Positions 44,900-57,724 of a stretch of DNA of 64,000 bases are shown one piece after another. The stretch covers positions 62,001 to 126,000 of the forward strand of contig WHVD01000193.1 in the NCBI GenBank assembly GCA_015178975.1. Direction: 5' to 3'. The notes beneath the pieces are model-generated. The model was not told the origin of the DNA. It saw nothing but the letters and a program-made list of their open reading frames with translations, and did no database searches. The stretch's first letter is position 1, and the number at the start of each line of letters is the position of its first letter. Origin of the DNA: Hysterangium stoloniferum (lineage: Eukaryota; Basidiomycota; Agaricomycetes; Hysterangiales; Hysterangiaceae). A program made the position numbers and the translations under genes.

Positions 44900-45680
44900 C
44901 TACTCGCCCTCTTGTAGCACTTTGGCCACCAAGCGACTCCCAATGTGATATCAGAGACGATTGGGCGAAGGTGGAAGCTGCGGAACAGCGTCAAGATGAA
45001 TTTGATCAGCAAGAGGCACACATCAAGGATTTACCCTCTATTGAGGTTCGCCTCCAGATCGAATTCAGAATATGAAAGCTGTGAAAAAAGTCTGGGACGC
45101 ACTATGTGCGAAGCACGAAGGCAAGGCGCTATCTGTAAAAGAGACATCAGACGTCGGATGTGCGAAGTGAAGTGTGGATATAATCAATACACACCTCGAC
45201 GGGTCGATGAATATACAAGCGCAACTTGAAGGCATGTATGCTGGATCATCGAATGACGATTTGGTCACGGTCATACTCGGATCTCTCCCGAAGGCTATAT
45301 TGTTCTTTCATCAGCGTTAGTCTGCGAAACTAAGCGCAACCCCCCTCGAGCCAACAAAGGTTGTCGATGTGCTAATTAAAGATCAACTTGCGATCAACGG
45401 TAAGAAGCTGAAAGCTTCTGAGACCGCTATAGTGGCTCGAACACGTCACGGATGGCACCTATTAACCACAGCTGTATTGCAAACAATCGGGACTTCTCCA
45501 ATCGAGGTAAACTCAACGGACACCCGCGGGCAGTTACGGGCATTGAACAAAGATCTCACCACTTCGAAGCACTGCCAATCACAACTACCGCCAATATCAC
45601 AATCAACGACAGCTGCGATAGAGATGAGTGCGAAGGTATTGTGCGCGAGAACCCAGCAGATGACTGAGGTTAGCGGCTAA
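44900..45680 (+). pseudogene. Copia gag fossil
   Basis: Remains of a Ty1/Copia gag (UBN2-type) in plus-strand frames: AEQRQDEFDQQEAHIKDLPS, MKAVKKVWDALCAKHEGKAL, then GMYAGSSNDDLVTVILGSLP. These match the common Copia gag pattern of a Trp-rich helix followed by LxGM and VxxILxSLP. No LTRs were found nearby, and the sequence is broken in several places. It is unrelated in sequence to the young Copia copy at 17 kb. Confidence 0.7.
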
Positions 45681-45699
45681 TTGCAGTTTCATCGTGAGC

Positions 45700-46825
45700 C
45701 ATTGAGACTGCGAGTGTCTTCAGGAGGTAATGCCGAACGGGGTGACTAGCCGAGGCGGGGTTGATGATGGGGGTAATGGATTAGAAGAAGGAAAATGGAG
45801 ACATTTCACTTCGAGGCACATCAAAGGAGCAGGAGAACGATCTACCACGGACTTTCTCACATGTTGCGAACTCCCACAAATCAAGTATCGTTTGTGCCTC
45901 AAGCCGCATGGAATTGCAGATCAGTTGGAATCAGGGATTCACAGAGAGTTTAGTTTGAGGGTGCAAGCTTTTCCTGAGGGGGTATGTCGCGAGTACCAAA
46001 ATATTAGTAAGCTTAATCATTTAAGTCGAGTTAGATTTCTTTTGACAGAGCTCACACAAACGCGATTATCATTGTCGACCTTTAGTCTTGAGGTCTTAAA
46101 TTCAACATCCCCTACTCTCCTCATCCCATCCAAGCAATCGCCCACTGCTTAGGGTGTGCAGGGAGGATGGTGCGAGAGCTCGAATGCTTCGGCGAGTCAG
46201 AAGAGAGTGCCCTACCAGCAGCCAGACGTAATAAGCGACGCTTAGAGAGGTGATTCTAATGTTCTTAACATTCGTCCCCGGGCATTGGCGTAGTAGTTAA
46301 TGTGCTCTCGGCGCATTCCTGGCTTGACACCTTTATCTTCGATTTGGTGGTAATCTTATTGGAGAGCTATATCTGATAGAATCTAATTCTAGATAAGAAT
46401 CTCATGGCCAAGACAGGTCGATCAAGGTGTCAGGCGACGAGTAAAAACAGACATCTGAGAATCCGCAGTTTCGGTTTCATTTATCAAGAAGCCGAGAAAT
46501 GCTGCTTCGGCCTTTAATTAAGAGCAGATCGCGATATCTCCATAAAGGGTAAGAGCTGGATAACATAACCGAAGCCTGAGATAATGCGGCATATATATAG
46601 CATGCGCAGCCTAAAGGATTGTACGCTTTCAAGCATTGCCTGGGCACAAGTAAGAGTCACACATCCTTTCTACGTAGCGACTGATTAAAAGTTGGTGATT
46701 TAATTCCGTCAGATCTTGAACAGACCTCAAGAAAGCTTTGCAAAGAGTGCGGTGTACAAAAACATGCATGGTGTGGGTAATGTACTCAGAAAAGAAAATT
46801 AACAGAGCAGAGCAATGGTAGTCGC
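45700..46825. other. Spacer with possible tRNA-like element
   Basis: About 1.1 kb. An open frame at 45730-46152 (plus, 140 codons) has no recognised domain and may be transposon debris. Near 46278-46350, tggcgtagtagttaatg and the later atcttcgatttgg resemble the A and B boxes of RNA polymerase III promoters, so a SINE head or a decayed tRNA is possible. Otherwise nothing. Confidence 0.25.
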
Positions 46826-49800
46826 TCAATAATAGGATGCTTCTTCAGTTACAATCCCGTCCGACCTGAAGATATTCTCAAAATTATCCAGACTCCCACC
46901 TAGAACACCAAACGCCTCCTGTAGGGTCCTCCCGAGAAAGTCCAGTTCCTGTATGACCCCTTTCATCATAAGTGCATACGCAAAGTAAAGCAATTGCCGT
47001 GAGCCTTTAACATTATGCGCCTTGACGACCTCCAACCTGCGTATCGCGTCGACCTGGCTTGCCCATGTATATTTAGTAGTGAACAAAAATGTGCGTTGAA
47101 AGGGCCCACGAACCAATTCCTGGCGAGATTTCTCCGCTGGTGGCAGGTATGGTGGCAGGGGCGCCTTCAGGCGGAACGCACTTGCGAGCGTGGAGAAGTA
47201 CAATATCACGTTTCCAACGAGCTCACGACGTTCCTTTCTCACAGGAACGATGAATTCCTTTCTTACAGTCTACACGGGGAATCCCGCAAGTCAGCACAAG
47301 TGAAATGAAAGTGTTCGCTTCTGGTTGACGCACAGTATACCTGTAATCAAGAAGTCGCAAAGACGGACAACACGCCAAAAAAACCATTAACAAAATTGCA
47401 AAATAAATAAAAAAACACAATCATTATATCACCCACCATTCTTCCCTAGTTGTCACACAGCGCATGGAATGCAATTTATCCAGAATCGTTTGCAGACTCG
47501 TGAGAATCGAACGGTAAAGCTTAACGGGGAATGGCCCCTTGAGCCGTGGCTCGTGCTGAGTCTGTGCCAGCAAGTCCTGCAACGCAATTAGTTTTCGTTG
47601 CAGGTGCAGCTCCCTGGTGGGTGTTAGCATGTCATCAATAAGACTAGTCTACAGTTGCCCTTTCTCACATCGCCATAAACTCATGGATTGAAGAACGAAG
47701 GATATCAGATGCGCTAGGCGTCAAGGCTGAATAGGTCGGGAGCTGCTGCCGATTGCGCACGGGAGATAGCAATGGTGTCCTCTCCGACGGCGTTGCGGGT
47801 GTAATCGCCTGGTTGAAACATAGCGCCTCTGGTGGCGTCGAATAGCTCACTACCATACGGCTGTAGAGCCAACCAATATCAAAGCAGAATCTATGAGTCA
47901 AGGCGAAGTGATATCAAACACCATGCGTAGAAACACAGGAAAGGGTGTCCTTACTCGCTCAACGCCTTTCCCAGTTCCCTCCGCGCCTCTGTGGGCCACC
48001 AAAAGTGGCTCACAATGAACGCCCACAAGACGCCTATCGTTACTGAGGTTGTGCGACGTATTCCAATTACTACCACTGACTGCTCTTGGTCGCGAAGATT
48101 AAACCTAGTAAAATAGATATGAACACAATTGATACCAGTGCAGAATGTACCAAGCGTATGATTATAACGCACGAATAAAGGCAAGTGAGATTATAAGCGA
48201 GTAAGGTGAGCCTGCCAGTCGTGGCAAATTTTGGGAAGGCGACGATATAATAGAAGCATGGTATCGAATAAAGGAATCCGCATAACGCCAAAAGGGCCGG
48301 GAATGAGGAAAAAGCGAGATAGGTCGCGACCGCGGTTCCCGCGCCGATAAAAGTGCCCAAGACACGATGAACAGCGAGGGAGTTGGTTTGTCCAATTACA
48401 GGACTGATCACGACGAAAAACTGGAGCGCGCGTGACGAGACGAAAATAAGCCTGTCTCATTTTGACAATGACAAGAAGTGGCCACTCACTGAAAGTAAAG
48501 CCCACTCCCCTCTGTATTCAATAAAAATCTGCCTGGTGTCGTCGAAAAAAGCAGGTGAGGCAAGCATCGCAGCTGCAACACCTGTCTTCACTGCGTATTT
48601 AATGTCAGGTTCTTTTATTCGCGCACCAAGCTCCCAGAATGAGCGCCGCAAACGTCCTAAAAACGTAAGCGAGGAACGAGAGGGCGTTTGCATTGTATTT
48701 GGGGCGTGGGGCTTGACCTTTGGGAAAATCGGGCGAACTTTGGATCGTGGAGGATTGGGAACAAGAGTTGCTTGAAATAGAAAATTAAATTGATCAGAAA
48801 AAAATTAGAAGGTAATTAAGAGTGCAACCTACAGAGTCTTCTTTTTAGGCTATGTCGCGTCTTCCTCTGTTTAGATGACGCCGTCGGCGCTCCGAACCGC
48901 TTCCTCAAAAACCCGCAGGACATTTTATTTATAAACCACTTCCACACACTCATACCCTCGCCTTGCTCGAGTGCGTAAATACGCCCCATGGCAGCAGAAA
49001 GTAAAACGAGCTCCCTAGCGAACTCTTGGATGGTAAAAATGAAGCTTAAAAAAACCGTCAATAAATCGATAAAGTAACCGGTATCAGCATTGATCACTTA
49101 CAAATATACCAAAAAGACGGTCTCATTGTCGCCACCGGCGAGAACATGCGACTTCCCATCCTGGTCTTCCAATGATACCTGGTCTGCCGCGTCGCTTCGC
49201 CGATACAACCGCATCACCGCATGGTTAGACGTGCTGTCGAAGACAAAGAGAGCCCGCTCAATATCCTCTGCAAGGTGATAGAATTCATCAGTATCTATGC
49301 GCGAGGATGCGGATATATGCTGTCGTCGAAAGGCATCTTGCATTCGGGAAAGAGTTGCCGTACAGGCGTTCTGTGTTTTGATTGTCTCGATGGATGTTGA
49401 CATCATAAATTAGGAGAATACATACAGCAAGCGCGCTCGTGGGCGGCCCAAGATCGTCTACCAGATCCCCAAACATCGCTGCAGCGGCCTTGAGTGTCTC
49501 AGTCTCCTCTCCCTCGCCCGTGAGTTCCTCGAATGCATTATGCTTCCCTTTATTCCGCTTGGGCGTGCCTATCCCCACGGGCTGGACGACAATCTTTCCC
49601 TCCTTCACAGCCTTCGCCAACTCCCTCTGGATGCTAGTCCCGCTCCTCATTCCTCCCAGATGCTGCGCCAGCCTATTCAAACAGTCCACTGCATCGTCAT
49701 ACGCCTCGTCACGGTTACCAAAGCGAAAAATCCATTCAGAGTGTGCCTCGGTTAGGTTTCGCTTGAGGGACGTGAAGGACGCTTGGTGTGCATCGATGGC

Positions 49801-51484
49801 GCGAAGCAGTTTGGATTGCTTGAGGTGGAAATCAGGGTCGAGAAGAAAGGTGCGAGTCAGAGTTTGAAAGAGGGTAGAAAACGAGGAAAGGGCGACGGAT
49901 ATGTCGGCTCTGGGAAGGATGAGGTATATATCTGTGATTTTGGGACGGGACTCACTGGAGGTTGGCGGTGGCGCTTTCGGTCCACAGAGAGAGGCAGATG
50001 AAGTTAGATATCAAAGATCCAATGAGAACGATGAAGGATACTTGAAGGAGTGTATCGAAGCTGCCTTCCTTTGTGGTCCTAAATTGGGGTTTGCATTAAA
50101 TGTGAATATTTGAGGTTATGGTACGCACACCACAAAAATAATTACACAGATCATGCTACATGCTTTGCGATTTGTTATTTACCAATACCCACTGCTTGCA
50201 CCCATAATCACTCACCTGTGTTAAAACTTGGTCTTGCCATCCATACTTTCAGCCATGCAACCACAATGATTGCACCCGCAATCCACGAAAGAGCGAGTGC
50301 ATCTGCGAGCCATTCCCATCCAGGACGAACCTACATACATGAGGATATGAATAAAGAAATCCATTTATATTATTATCAAAGGCACAGGCAGGGGTAAGCA
50401 ACAGTTGGACTCGGACCTCTAGAAACCAAAACATGCCCATGCTACCCAAGGAAACAAACGAGGAGAATGCAACACCAAAGATGACATAGATGTCGGCTTC
50501 GACCATGGCACCCACTGTTTTCTGATTCAGGTGGGTTGGATGAGTAGAAAAACGGGAATTGTGCGCCGAGCGGGGCTTACGGCAGGGACAAAATAAGCCA
50601 CACTTTTTTATATGTCTGTATTAGCCGAATTGGTCATAATTTAAGTAGACATACATCGTCGCTACCATGTGGCCAGAGGGGGAGGGGCCGCCTCCCCATT
50701 TGCCTCTGGAGGGCACATCAGCAAGGAAACCAGAGAGATATGGGATGAAGGTGAACAGCGATGCTAAGAGATATGCGAGAGAACACTTTAGGACATTTTT
50801 CTGAAGACGGGAGGGCTCAGGTATTTGCCAGAAGGACTGAGGCTGGTGCTTAATTGACGACGACGAGGCTGATAATTCCGAGTTTGGGCTAGACTCTGGA
50901 TCGTCTGATTCGTGTTCGTCATAATCAGACGGAATATCTTGAGTGACTATAGCTTCTGGTTCTGCAGTAAGGGAGGCGGGTCTTGACGAAGAGTTGCCAG
51001 AAGATATGAAAGGGTCATGGTGATTCACCGTAGATGTAGATCCGGGTGCGGATGTGGCGGTATCAACGGAAAAAGTCGCGCGACGAAGAGACCTGAAACG
51101 ACCTTGATCTTCATTCTGCATAAGTTCGCCAAAGAGACTCCATTCCCGAGTTGGGGTTGAAGCGCGGGGGCTACGACGGGCTCCCTGAGTGAAATGAAAA
51201 GGTGATGATACCACCCGATTTAGAGGGGGACGCTGAATGGCGGTGAGATTGCGTGAAGAGTAAGATCCTGGTTGCTGAGAAGGGGAGGAGCTGCTGTGTA
51301 TGAGTCCAGTTGTAAAAAGCGCTGGTACTGAGGGAACTGATCTGGGGTTGCGTCGCTGTGGATAGAGCGAGGAAACTTCAACACTTGGTGAAGGAGTTGA
51401 AACCTGGTCATTATCAGCCCGTACTGTTTCTGGAGACCTTACAAGGACAGAAGGCGCAGATTTCCGCGCCTGCCAACTGCTCAT
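46826..51484 (-). CDS. FUSC/ArAE-type membrane transporter
   Basis: Probable exporter of organic or aromatic acids; fungal proteins of this form carry a 6-TM N-terminal domain (PF10337), a FUSC-like middle and a DUF2421 tail (PF10334). The start chosen is ATG at 51484. The first ~230 residues are Ser/Pro/Arg-rich and disordered. The first helices follow (LKCSLAYLLASLFTFIPYLS, DIYVIFGVAFSSFVSLGSMG, LALSFAWIAGAIIVVAWLKV), then a large soluble loop. The second TM block has YAVKTGVAAAMLASPAFFDD, TNSLAVHRVLGTFIGAGTAV and FSSFPALLALCGFLYSIPCF. The C-terminus (SRQLLYFAYALMMKGVIQEL ..EEASYY) matches DUF2421. It has at least ten short introns and diverges from the aspartic protease over 230 bases. Confidence 0.82.
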
Positions 51485-51714
51485 CGTTGGTGACGGCCGA
51501 GTACCACTCGTGGGAAAATTTATTTCGGTGTCTGAACTCTCCGCTTGTCAGTGCCGATTCGGCAGAGGTTTGATATGTCATTGAGTGTTGGTGCCGCAGT
51601 AAAGTATAAGCACAAGTGTACTGAGTCGCTTCATATAAGGGGATTTGATAACAATTACGATGTGGTTCACATCTCAATAGGGAATTGCCCCTCCACTTCA
51701 TACTCCTGACCACT
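51485..51714. promoter_or_regulatory. Shared promoter, transporter and protease
   Basis: 230 bases between divergent ATGs (51484 minus, 51715 plus). There is no strong TATA box. A minus-strand frame here could be an extra 5' exon of the transporter. Confidence 0.45.
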
Positions 51715-53755
51715 ATGTTCCTTTCTCTTCCTTCTCTTGTTGTTGCGCTCCTGGTCGCTCATCTTGCTGCAGCAGATCCCACGCGCAGAGCACCTGATCA
51801 GCCCTTGTCGATACCGCTCCAACGCAAGTCTGGTCCATCGCCTGCATCCGCCCAAAAGCTCGCATTAATGGCTGATAACCTCCGTGTAAAATATGGATAC
51901 CCAGCGCTTGGATCGCCGAAATTGAACCGACGACAGGGCAGCGGAGCAGTTCAAGTCCTGGATGAGAACGGAGACTCTTCGTATTTTGCACAGGTTTTTA
52001 TCGGCACTCCACGTACGTTTTATCATAGTTTCTTACGATCTCTCATACTCATGTCAGTTCAGCTACACCATTCAGCGTAATTCTCGATACAGGGTCCAGC
52101 GATCTATGGGTCGCATCTACACAATGTAGCATAGGTTGCCAAGGAACTCCCGCAGTTTACAATCCCGCATCATCAAGCACATTCTCTGACGGAGGTCGCA
52201 CAGTATCGATCACATACGGCAGCGGGGCGGTTCGTGGTGGGCTATGTACTGACGATGTGTCGATTGGGGGGTTTGGCATAAAATCTCAAGGTTTCCGTGC
52301 GTACATATTTCCATTTATATCCATGACTAGGCCCTCATGCTCCATCAGTCTTTGCGGAGCAAGTGACGCAACGATTGCTAGATCAGAGTTTTTCCGGATT
52401 ACTCGGTTTAGGTTTCAAATCAATTGCAAACAGTGGGTCGGTATTTATACTTCTTCCCACGCGTCACAGGGTCAAGTTGTTAACCAATAAAAATGCCGTT
52501 CAGGGTAACACCTCTTGTTCAAGGATTGGCTGGGAGGAATGCATTCACCAACCCATTAATGTCTTTCTATCTGGAGCGGTATGTCAACCCTGACACTTGA
52601 GCTATTATTAATTAATACTCCTTCAGACATATTGACGATCCAAATATGCAAACAGTAGCTTCTGGGGGTCTCTTCACCCTCGGTGACACGAACAGCTCAC
52701 TGTTCACTGGCGAAATTGATTTTGTGAATATCCCATCGACTGTGACCCCAGGGTTTTGGCTTATTCCCGTTTCTGGTATTGATGCCTTGTCAACGTATGT
52801 CTCCCTCCGTAGTAACCTGTCCACAGGCGTCTCAGTAGGAGGACAAGCTACCAATGTCTCACAAGGATCGAGCACAAGTGCCAATCTGGCGGTGAGATTC
52901 TCTGCCATTCCATCTATTTCAATGTCAATTTCTCACGCCTGTCTAGGCCGTAGACACTGGAACGACACTCATCGGAGCCCCACATGATGCGATTGTCGCA
53001 ATTTATAGCAAGATTCCTAATTCACAGCCGCTCGGTGGTACATTGCAAGGATACTACCAATTTCGTACGCCTCGTTTAACTAATTATTTTCGATTCTGAT
53101 TATTTGCCTGTAGCTTGTGACTCCGATGTCAATATCTCCTTCTCCTTCAGTGGACAAAAATCGTGGCCTATCAACCCTGCTGACTTTAAAATCTCAACTC
53201 AGTCGGACACTGGTGACGATATCTGCATGGGTGGCATCTTCGATCTCGAAGCCAGTATAGCACCGGAAGAACCAGGCACAGGTCCGCCACGGCGACGCCA
53301 AAATAATCCCTCGGGGAACCCCCAGTGGATTGTGGGAGACACATTCCTTGTAAGAGTTTGATCATGATTTGCGTATCTCCCACCGTTAACAGCTTTCCAC
53401 AGAAGAATGTATACTCTGTATTCCGCTACGATCCTCCCTCTGTGGGATTCGCACAACTCAGCCCCTCCTTGCCTGGTGCAGGGTCCGATCCCGGTACAGT
53501 CACAACCAGCCCAGGGTGAGTTTGTGCTTCGTCTGCCGCCGGGACTATACCCACCTCCTTTCCACGCTACAAAGCATCATAGCATTTCCATCCTCAGTCC
53601 CGGCAGGCGCAACGCAGACTTTGGGAGCGAGTGCTAATCCAACCTCTTCTAGCTCTGGGTCTGGGACGAGCCTGGAGAATGATGTGGCCATCATTACGGT
53701 ACGTATGTGGGTAATATCGGTTGTAGTGGGTTTGTCGCTGTTGGTGTTGGCATAG
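51715..53755 (+). CDS. Pepsin-like aspartic protease, surface-anchored
   Basis: Family A1 endopeptidase. ATG at 51715 (the frame upstream opens only through TTG); signal peptide FLSLPSLVVALLVAHLAAA. A propeptide extends to about residue 75 and ends in dibasic RR. The first catalytic site is DTGSSDLWV after an intron near 52010; flap GSGAVRG; then FSGLLGLGFKSIA. The second site is VDTGTTLIG after the intron ending at about 52947. DSDVNISFSFSGQKSWPIN and GDTFLKNVYSVF are the usual C-terminal core. A Ser/Gly-rich stretch and a last hydrophobic segment MWVISVVVGLSLLVLA end the protein, fitting a GPI or TM anchor. About eight introns. It looks intact. Confidence 0.9.
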
Positions 53756-54057
53756 ACATAGAGGAGTGCGGTTGCTTGATTTGACATCGATACCAGATAT
53801 TGACAAAAAGCAACTATGGGCGGGTGGACGGACACGGACAAAACACGAGCGTGCATACATCTATCACATTACTACTGTAGCGACAAATACATTGTACTAT
53901 CCATAATAATTCTTATTTTGATGGGGGGCCATGCAAATATCTGATTATTTGATGAAATTGGCTGTCGTCTAGTGTGATGGCCTGCGCTGCGATGGCTGCG
54001 CATAAGTAGGTAAGCAGGGACAGGGGACTTAAGTACTACTCCATCAAACCTAGCCGT

Positions 54058-54603
54058 TCATTTTTGTATTTCAATTACGTAATTCTTCTGAAGTTCATCG
54101 ACTGCGCGCGTACCACGCATTCCTGCGAGGCGGCATACCCGATATATCTTAAAACCAGTACTTTCAGCGACGATTGACTGAGAAAGCGTCTGGGGCCTTC
54201 TCCCGATGAGCCTCCGACTATTCACTCCCCAAAAAATAATACATTTTACCAGGAGCCTACATATAGATATGGATGATTTCCAAGAGTAGGTCATTGGGAT
54301 AATAATTACGGAATTGGATGTGCTGGATGGCGTGCTGAGAAAACTGATTAACAACATGCAGCATGAACGTTTGAACGCTAATGTGTCAAAGCTTCCGGTC
54401 CAGCCGATGCGCGCCTGCTCGGCATATCTGGGAGAGATCAGGATGTGGATTGACCTGAAATAGATAATACGGATTCGACACAAGGGCGCAGAATTCAAAG
54501 ACTCGAATACGTCTTGGACCTGAAAATGGAAAACTGCGCCAGATCCACCCCGAGAAAGAGCGAAAAAACAAAAAATAGTTTACCAACATCATTTTGCCGT
54601 ACC
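54058..54603 (-). CDS. Possible small intron-rich gene, unknown
   Basis: A start at ATG 54603 (MGYGKMML) is followed by a likely intron (gtaaac..tttcag). After it, more than one frame and splice pattern is possible. One gives YYLFQVNPHPDLSQICRAGA, QTFMLHVVNQFSQHAIQHIQ, NYYPNDLLLEIIHIY and, after another intron, RRPQTLSQSIVAESTGFKIY with the end at 54058. The amino-acid make-up and GT-AG sites suggest a real gene, but no family was recognised and the exon set is a guess. Confidence 0.3.
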
Positions 54604-55516
54604 CCATAGGTTTCTTTTCAAAATTTGACTTTTGACCTCATCCTTCATCCTTATATTCGTTGGTCGGAGTTTGCTTCCATCTTACGTACAATTGTCATCT
54701 GTGACGGTTCATCCCGTCTTACCACCTTGAAAGGCTCACAAGTGCAATAATGCAGCCTGGGAAAACCACGCTCACCGAATCTTGTCTGAAATTGTTGCTG
54801 ATATTAAGAAATATTATACAATACACCTCAATCTCTCCGCCTCACGCGCTAAAGCTTCGTTCAACTGCCCCCAACTCGGGAATTTGGCGACTTATATAAT
54901 CATAGACCCTACACGATCCGTTCATAATGTAGACTGATCATGTACTGTAGATTTGTTGAAAATATGTGTATACTACCTGCTAAAATGGTATACCCCAAAA
55001 AGGAACTCAGCAAATCCACAAGCGTCACAAACATCAATAAATCCCAACAAGATCAAGCTGTATGGATACACATATCATTGTGCCAGGAGTTGGCAGCCTA
55101 TGTATATATTGCCAGGTTAGTATGCCGGCAAGACTCAACGCCTTGCAACAGATTGACAGTTCAACACCGGTTAGTATAATGCCCATGATGTCATCAACAA
55201 GACAGGAGTATTGCCTCTATCGCTCTACGTTTGGCGTACCGACTGCAGCAAAAAAATCGTCTTAATTATTATCATGTTAAGCTCAGATGATTGTTCGATA
55301 TATCGACGAACTCCAAAAAGATTCTTCACGCAATTTTCCACCATAAGAATCACTCAGTCTCGATACCAACAACCCCTTTGTTGCCATAAAAGTTAATGTT
55401 TTCGATACAAGATCCTCAGGGGCCAAGGCCAAACAGGGGAGATCCACCTGTGGCCGAGACGCCGGTCCTTAAAAAGCACGTGCCCTACCGCACATTGCCA
55501 CTTCAGTGTCTCTTCA
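54604..55516. other. Spacer before the acyltransferase gene
   Basis: About 900 bases with only short frames on the plus strand (54940-55396). No repeat or RNA gene was recognised. It holds the promoters of the flanking genes. Confidence 0.35.
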
Positions 55517-57724
55517 ATGCTCCTCCATCGTGTCCTCCGCCGCATAGCAACTTGGTCAGTATTGTCCTTTTTCCGCGAAATACATGTTGTTGGCGAGGAG
55601 AATGTTCCAGAAGATGGCCCAGTTATTGTGTAAGTACCAAGTTGGCCACGTTTTGGGAGCCGGCCGTGACCCGGACTGACGGTGTTATAGTGTATCGACC
55701 CATCACAACATGATGATTGATCCCGCTGTACTTTGTGTGTAGCGTTTTTTTTATGAATTCTGATTTGCTTGCGAGGCTCATCCGAGTGGAATGCAGCGTC
55801 GACATTCCCTCACAAGCGTCCCCTCCACTATTGGTCCAAAGCGAGTCTGTTCAAGCACCCCATAGCAAACCGAATAATGAGAAACACTGGAAACATTCCT
55901 GTTGATCGAGAAAACAAGGATAATCAAGTGTTGTTTAAAGGGACTTTCGATGCCCTTGCAAAAGGCGCTGTCGTAGCGCTGTTCCCGGAAGGTACAAGTA
56001 TGTATTTCTCCTCAACCAATCACGCTCGAAAAGTAGAATACTTCATAATAGACTTGGTGCTGATGTCTCTTATAGGCTATACTGAGCCGCGTATTAGGCA
56101 AGTCAAAGATGGCGCGTCCTGGTCTGCTCTTGAGTTTACTAAATGGGCATCCTCGAATGAGACCCACAGCAAACCTCTCATCATAATTCCTACTGGAATC
56201 GTCTATACGAATAAGGCAAAGTATCGTAGCAGAGTTATTTTGTCGTAAGTTGATTCCAGCGGCGTAGAGTAATAACTGATATACATGACTGATGTTTTTT
56301 TTTTTTGGTAATTGATGGTTAGCTTCGGAAAGCCGATTCAGATGGAAGAATATGTTGTTGATTTTTTGGCAGGCTCAGAGAAAAATGCAGTGAAGAGATT
56401 GACTGCGAGAATTGAGAAGGAAATGATTATGTTGACAATAAATGCACCAGATTGGTATGCGGTGTTTTCCCTTCAAAGTTCTCAACTATTGATTGCCTTT
56501 TTGAAGGGAAACGCTTTATCCCGCCCGTATGGCCCGTGATATGTTATGGCCGGGAGAACGGTCTATTGACCCCGAACACTACGTTGAAATTTCCCAAACG
56601 TGCGTATGGCGCAGTGTTGAACCCAACGCACGTCTGAATCGACATTGCACAGCATGATTGATCTTTTCTGCACACCCGATCCAGCGCTGCATGACGTCAA
56701 AAACAAATTATTAACATACCACTCTCTTTTACGTGCCACCAATCTGACAAACTCGACCCTTTCGGGTCTCCCACTCCCCGATGCGCTCAATCCTTCTGCT
56801 AACACTTCTCTCCCTAGTCGTCTTACAACTCTTTTAGTCCTTTTACGCGATTCTCTCGCTTCTCTCATCCGCCTTCCCTTCTTCATTTTCCCTCTTCTTG
56901 TCCATCTACCCGCATATTTCATAGCACGCGTTGGCGCAAAGCTTGTAGAGGACCAAGAAGAAACTCAAGCCCAAAACAAGGTCGTTTTCGCCTTACTTCT
57001 TTTATCTGTGGTTTACCCCGCCGTATTTTTCTTTTTGTGGAAGTTCTTTTGGATGACACCTACTGGCGCAGTTATTGCTTTAATGACATCGTATGCTTTT
57101 ATCGTATACCACGTCAAGATCATTGATAGTAACTACGAGCAGTGAGTTGATTTCATTCGTGACAATTTCCCTTTAATAACCCCTCCATGTTGCAGTGCGA
57201 AGCGTTTAGTTGCTGCCTGGCGTGTTCTTGTGGGTGTTTGGGCTCCTACCAAATGGGACTTGTCCTTTTCGGCTCTGGCACCATATACAACACCGTATAT
57301 CCCCCCCGCCAATAGTTGGATTGACAAGCCAAAAACCGAACACTCTCCTCCGCTTACTCCCACATCTGACCCTTCCCCCACCAGTCGACGTCGCGACATC
57401 CCCACTCGGAGATTGATACGGCATGTCCTCCGCGCACGATCAAATGCTGCTCGCTGCCTGCTGAAGTTTTTCGCGGATCTTGAGAAGAATGGCGGGAAGG
57501 TGCGTGCATCCAGTCACCTCGCACAACAGTACGGGGAAAGCGTCCGGGAAAACGGGAAGGACGTTGAAGAGACGGAAGACGGTGTTGTGGCACCTCAAGA
57601 GCCTCGATCATGGCGAGACGCAAGGGAGGTTATCAGCTTTTTGCGTGCGCGAGGAGCGAGGATTGGGGAACTGAAGCACAGGGTTGAGGGGGATTGGGCT
57701 GCTGTGAATAGTGAAGGGGAGTGA
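55517..57724 (+). CDS. Glycerol-3-phosphate acyltransferase (Sct1/Gpt2 type)
   Basis: Acylates glycerol-3-phosphate (and probably dihydroxyacetone phosphate) at sn-1 in the ER, the first step of glycerolipid synthesis. The start chosen is ATG 55517 (MLLHRVLRRIATWSVLSFFR). PlsC motifs: HHNMMIDP (HX4D, catalytic), GNIPVDR, LFPEGTS (EGT, phosphate binding) and LIIIPTGIVY. Introns lie after 55628, 55732, 55997, 56247, 56455 and 56590 or nearby, and keep frame. The second half has two hydrophobic stretches (SLIRLPFFIFPLLVHLPAYF and VVFALLLLSVVYPAVFFFLW) and TPTGAVIALMTSYAFIVYHV, typical of fungal Gpt2/Sct1. The hydrophilic C-terminus ends AAVNSEGE. About 600 residues, intact. Confidence 0.9.
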
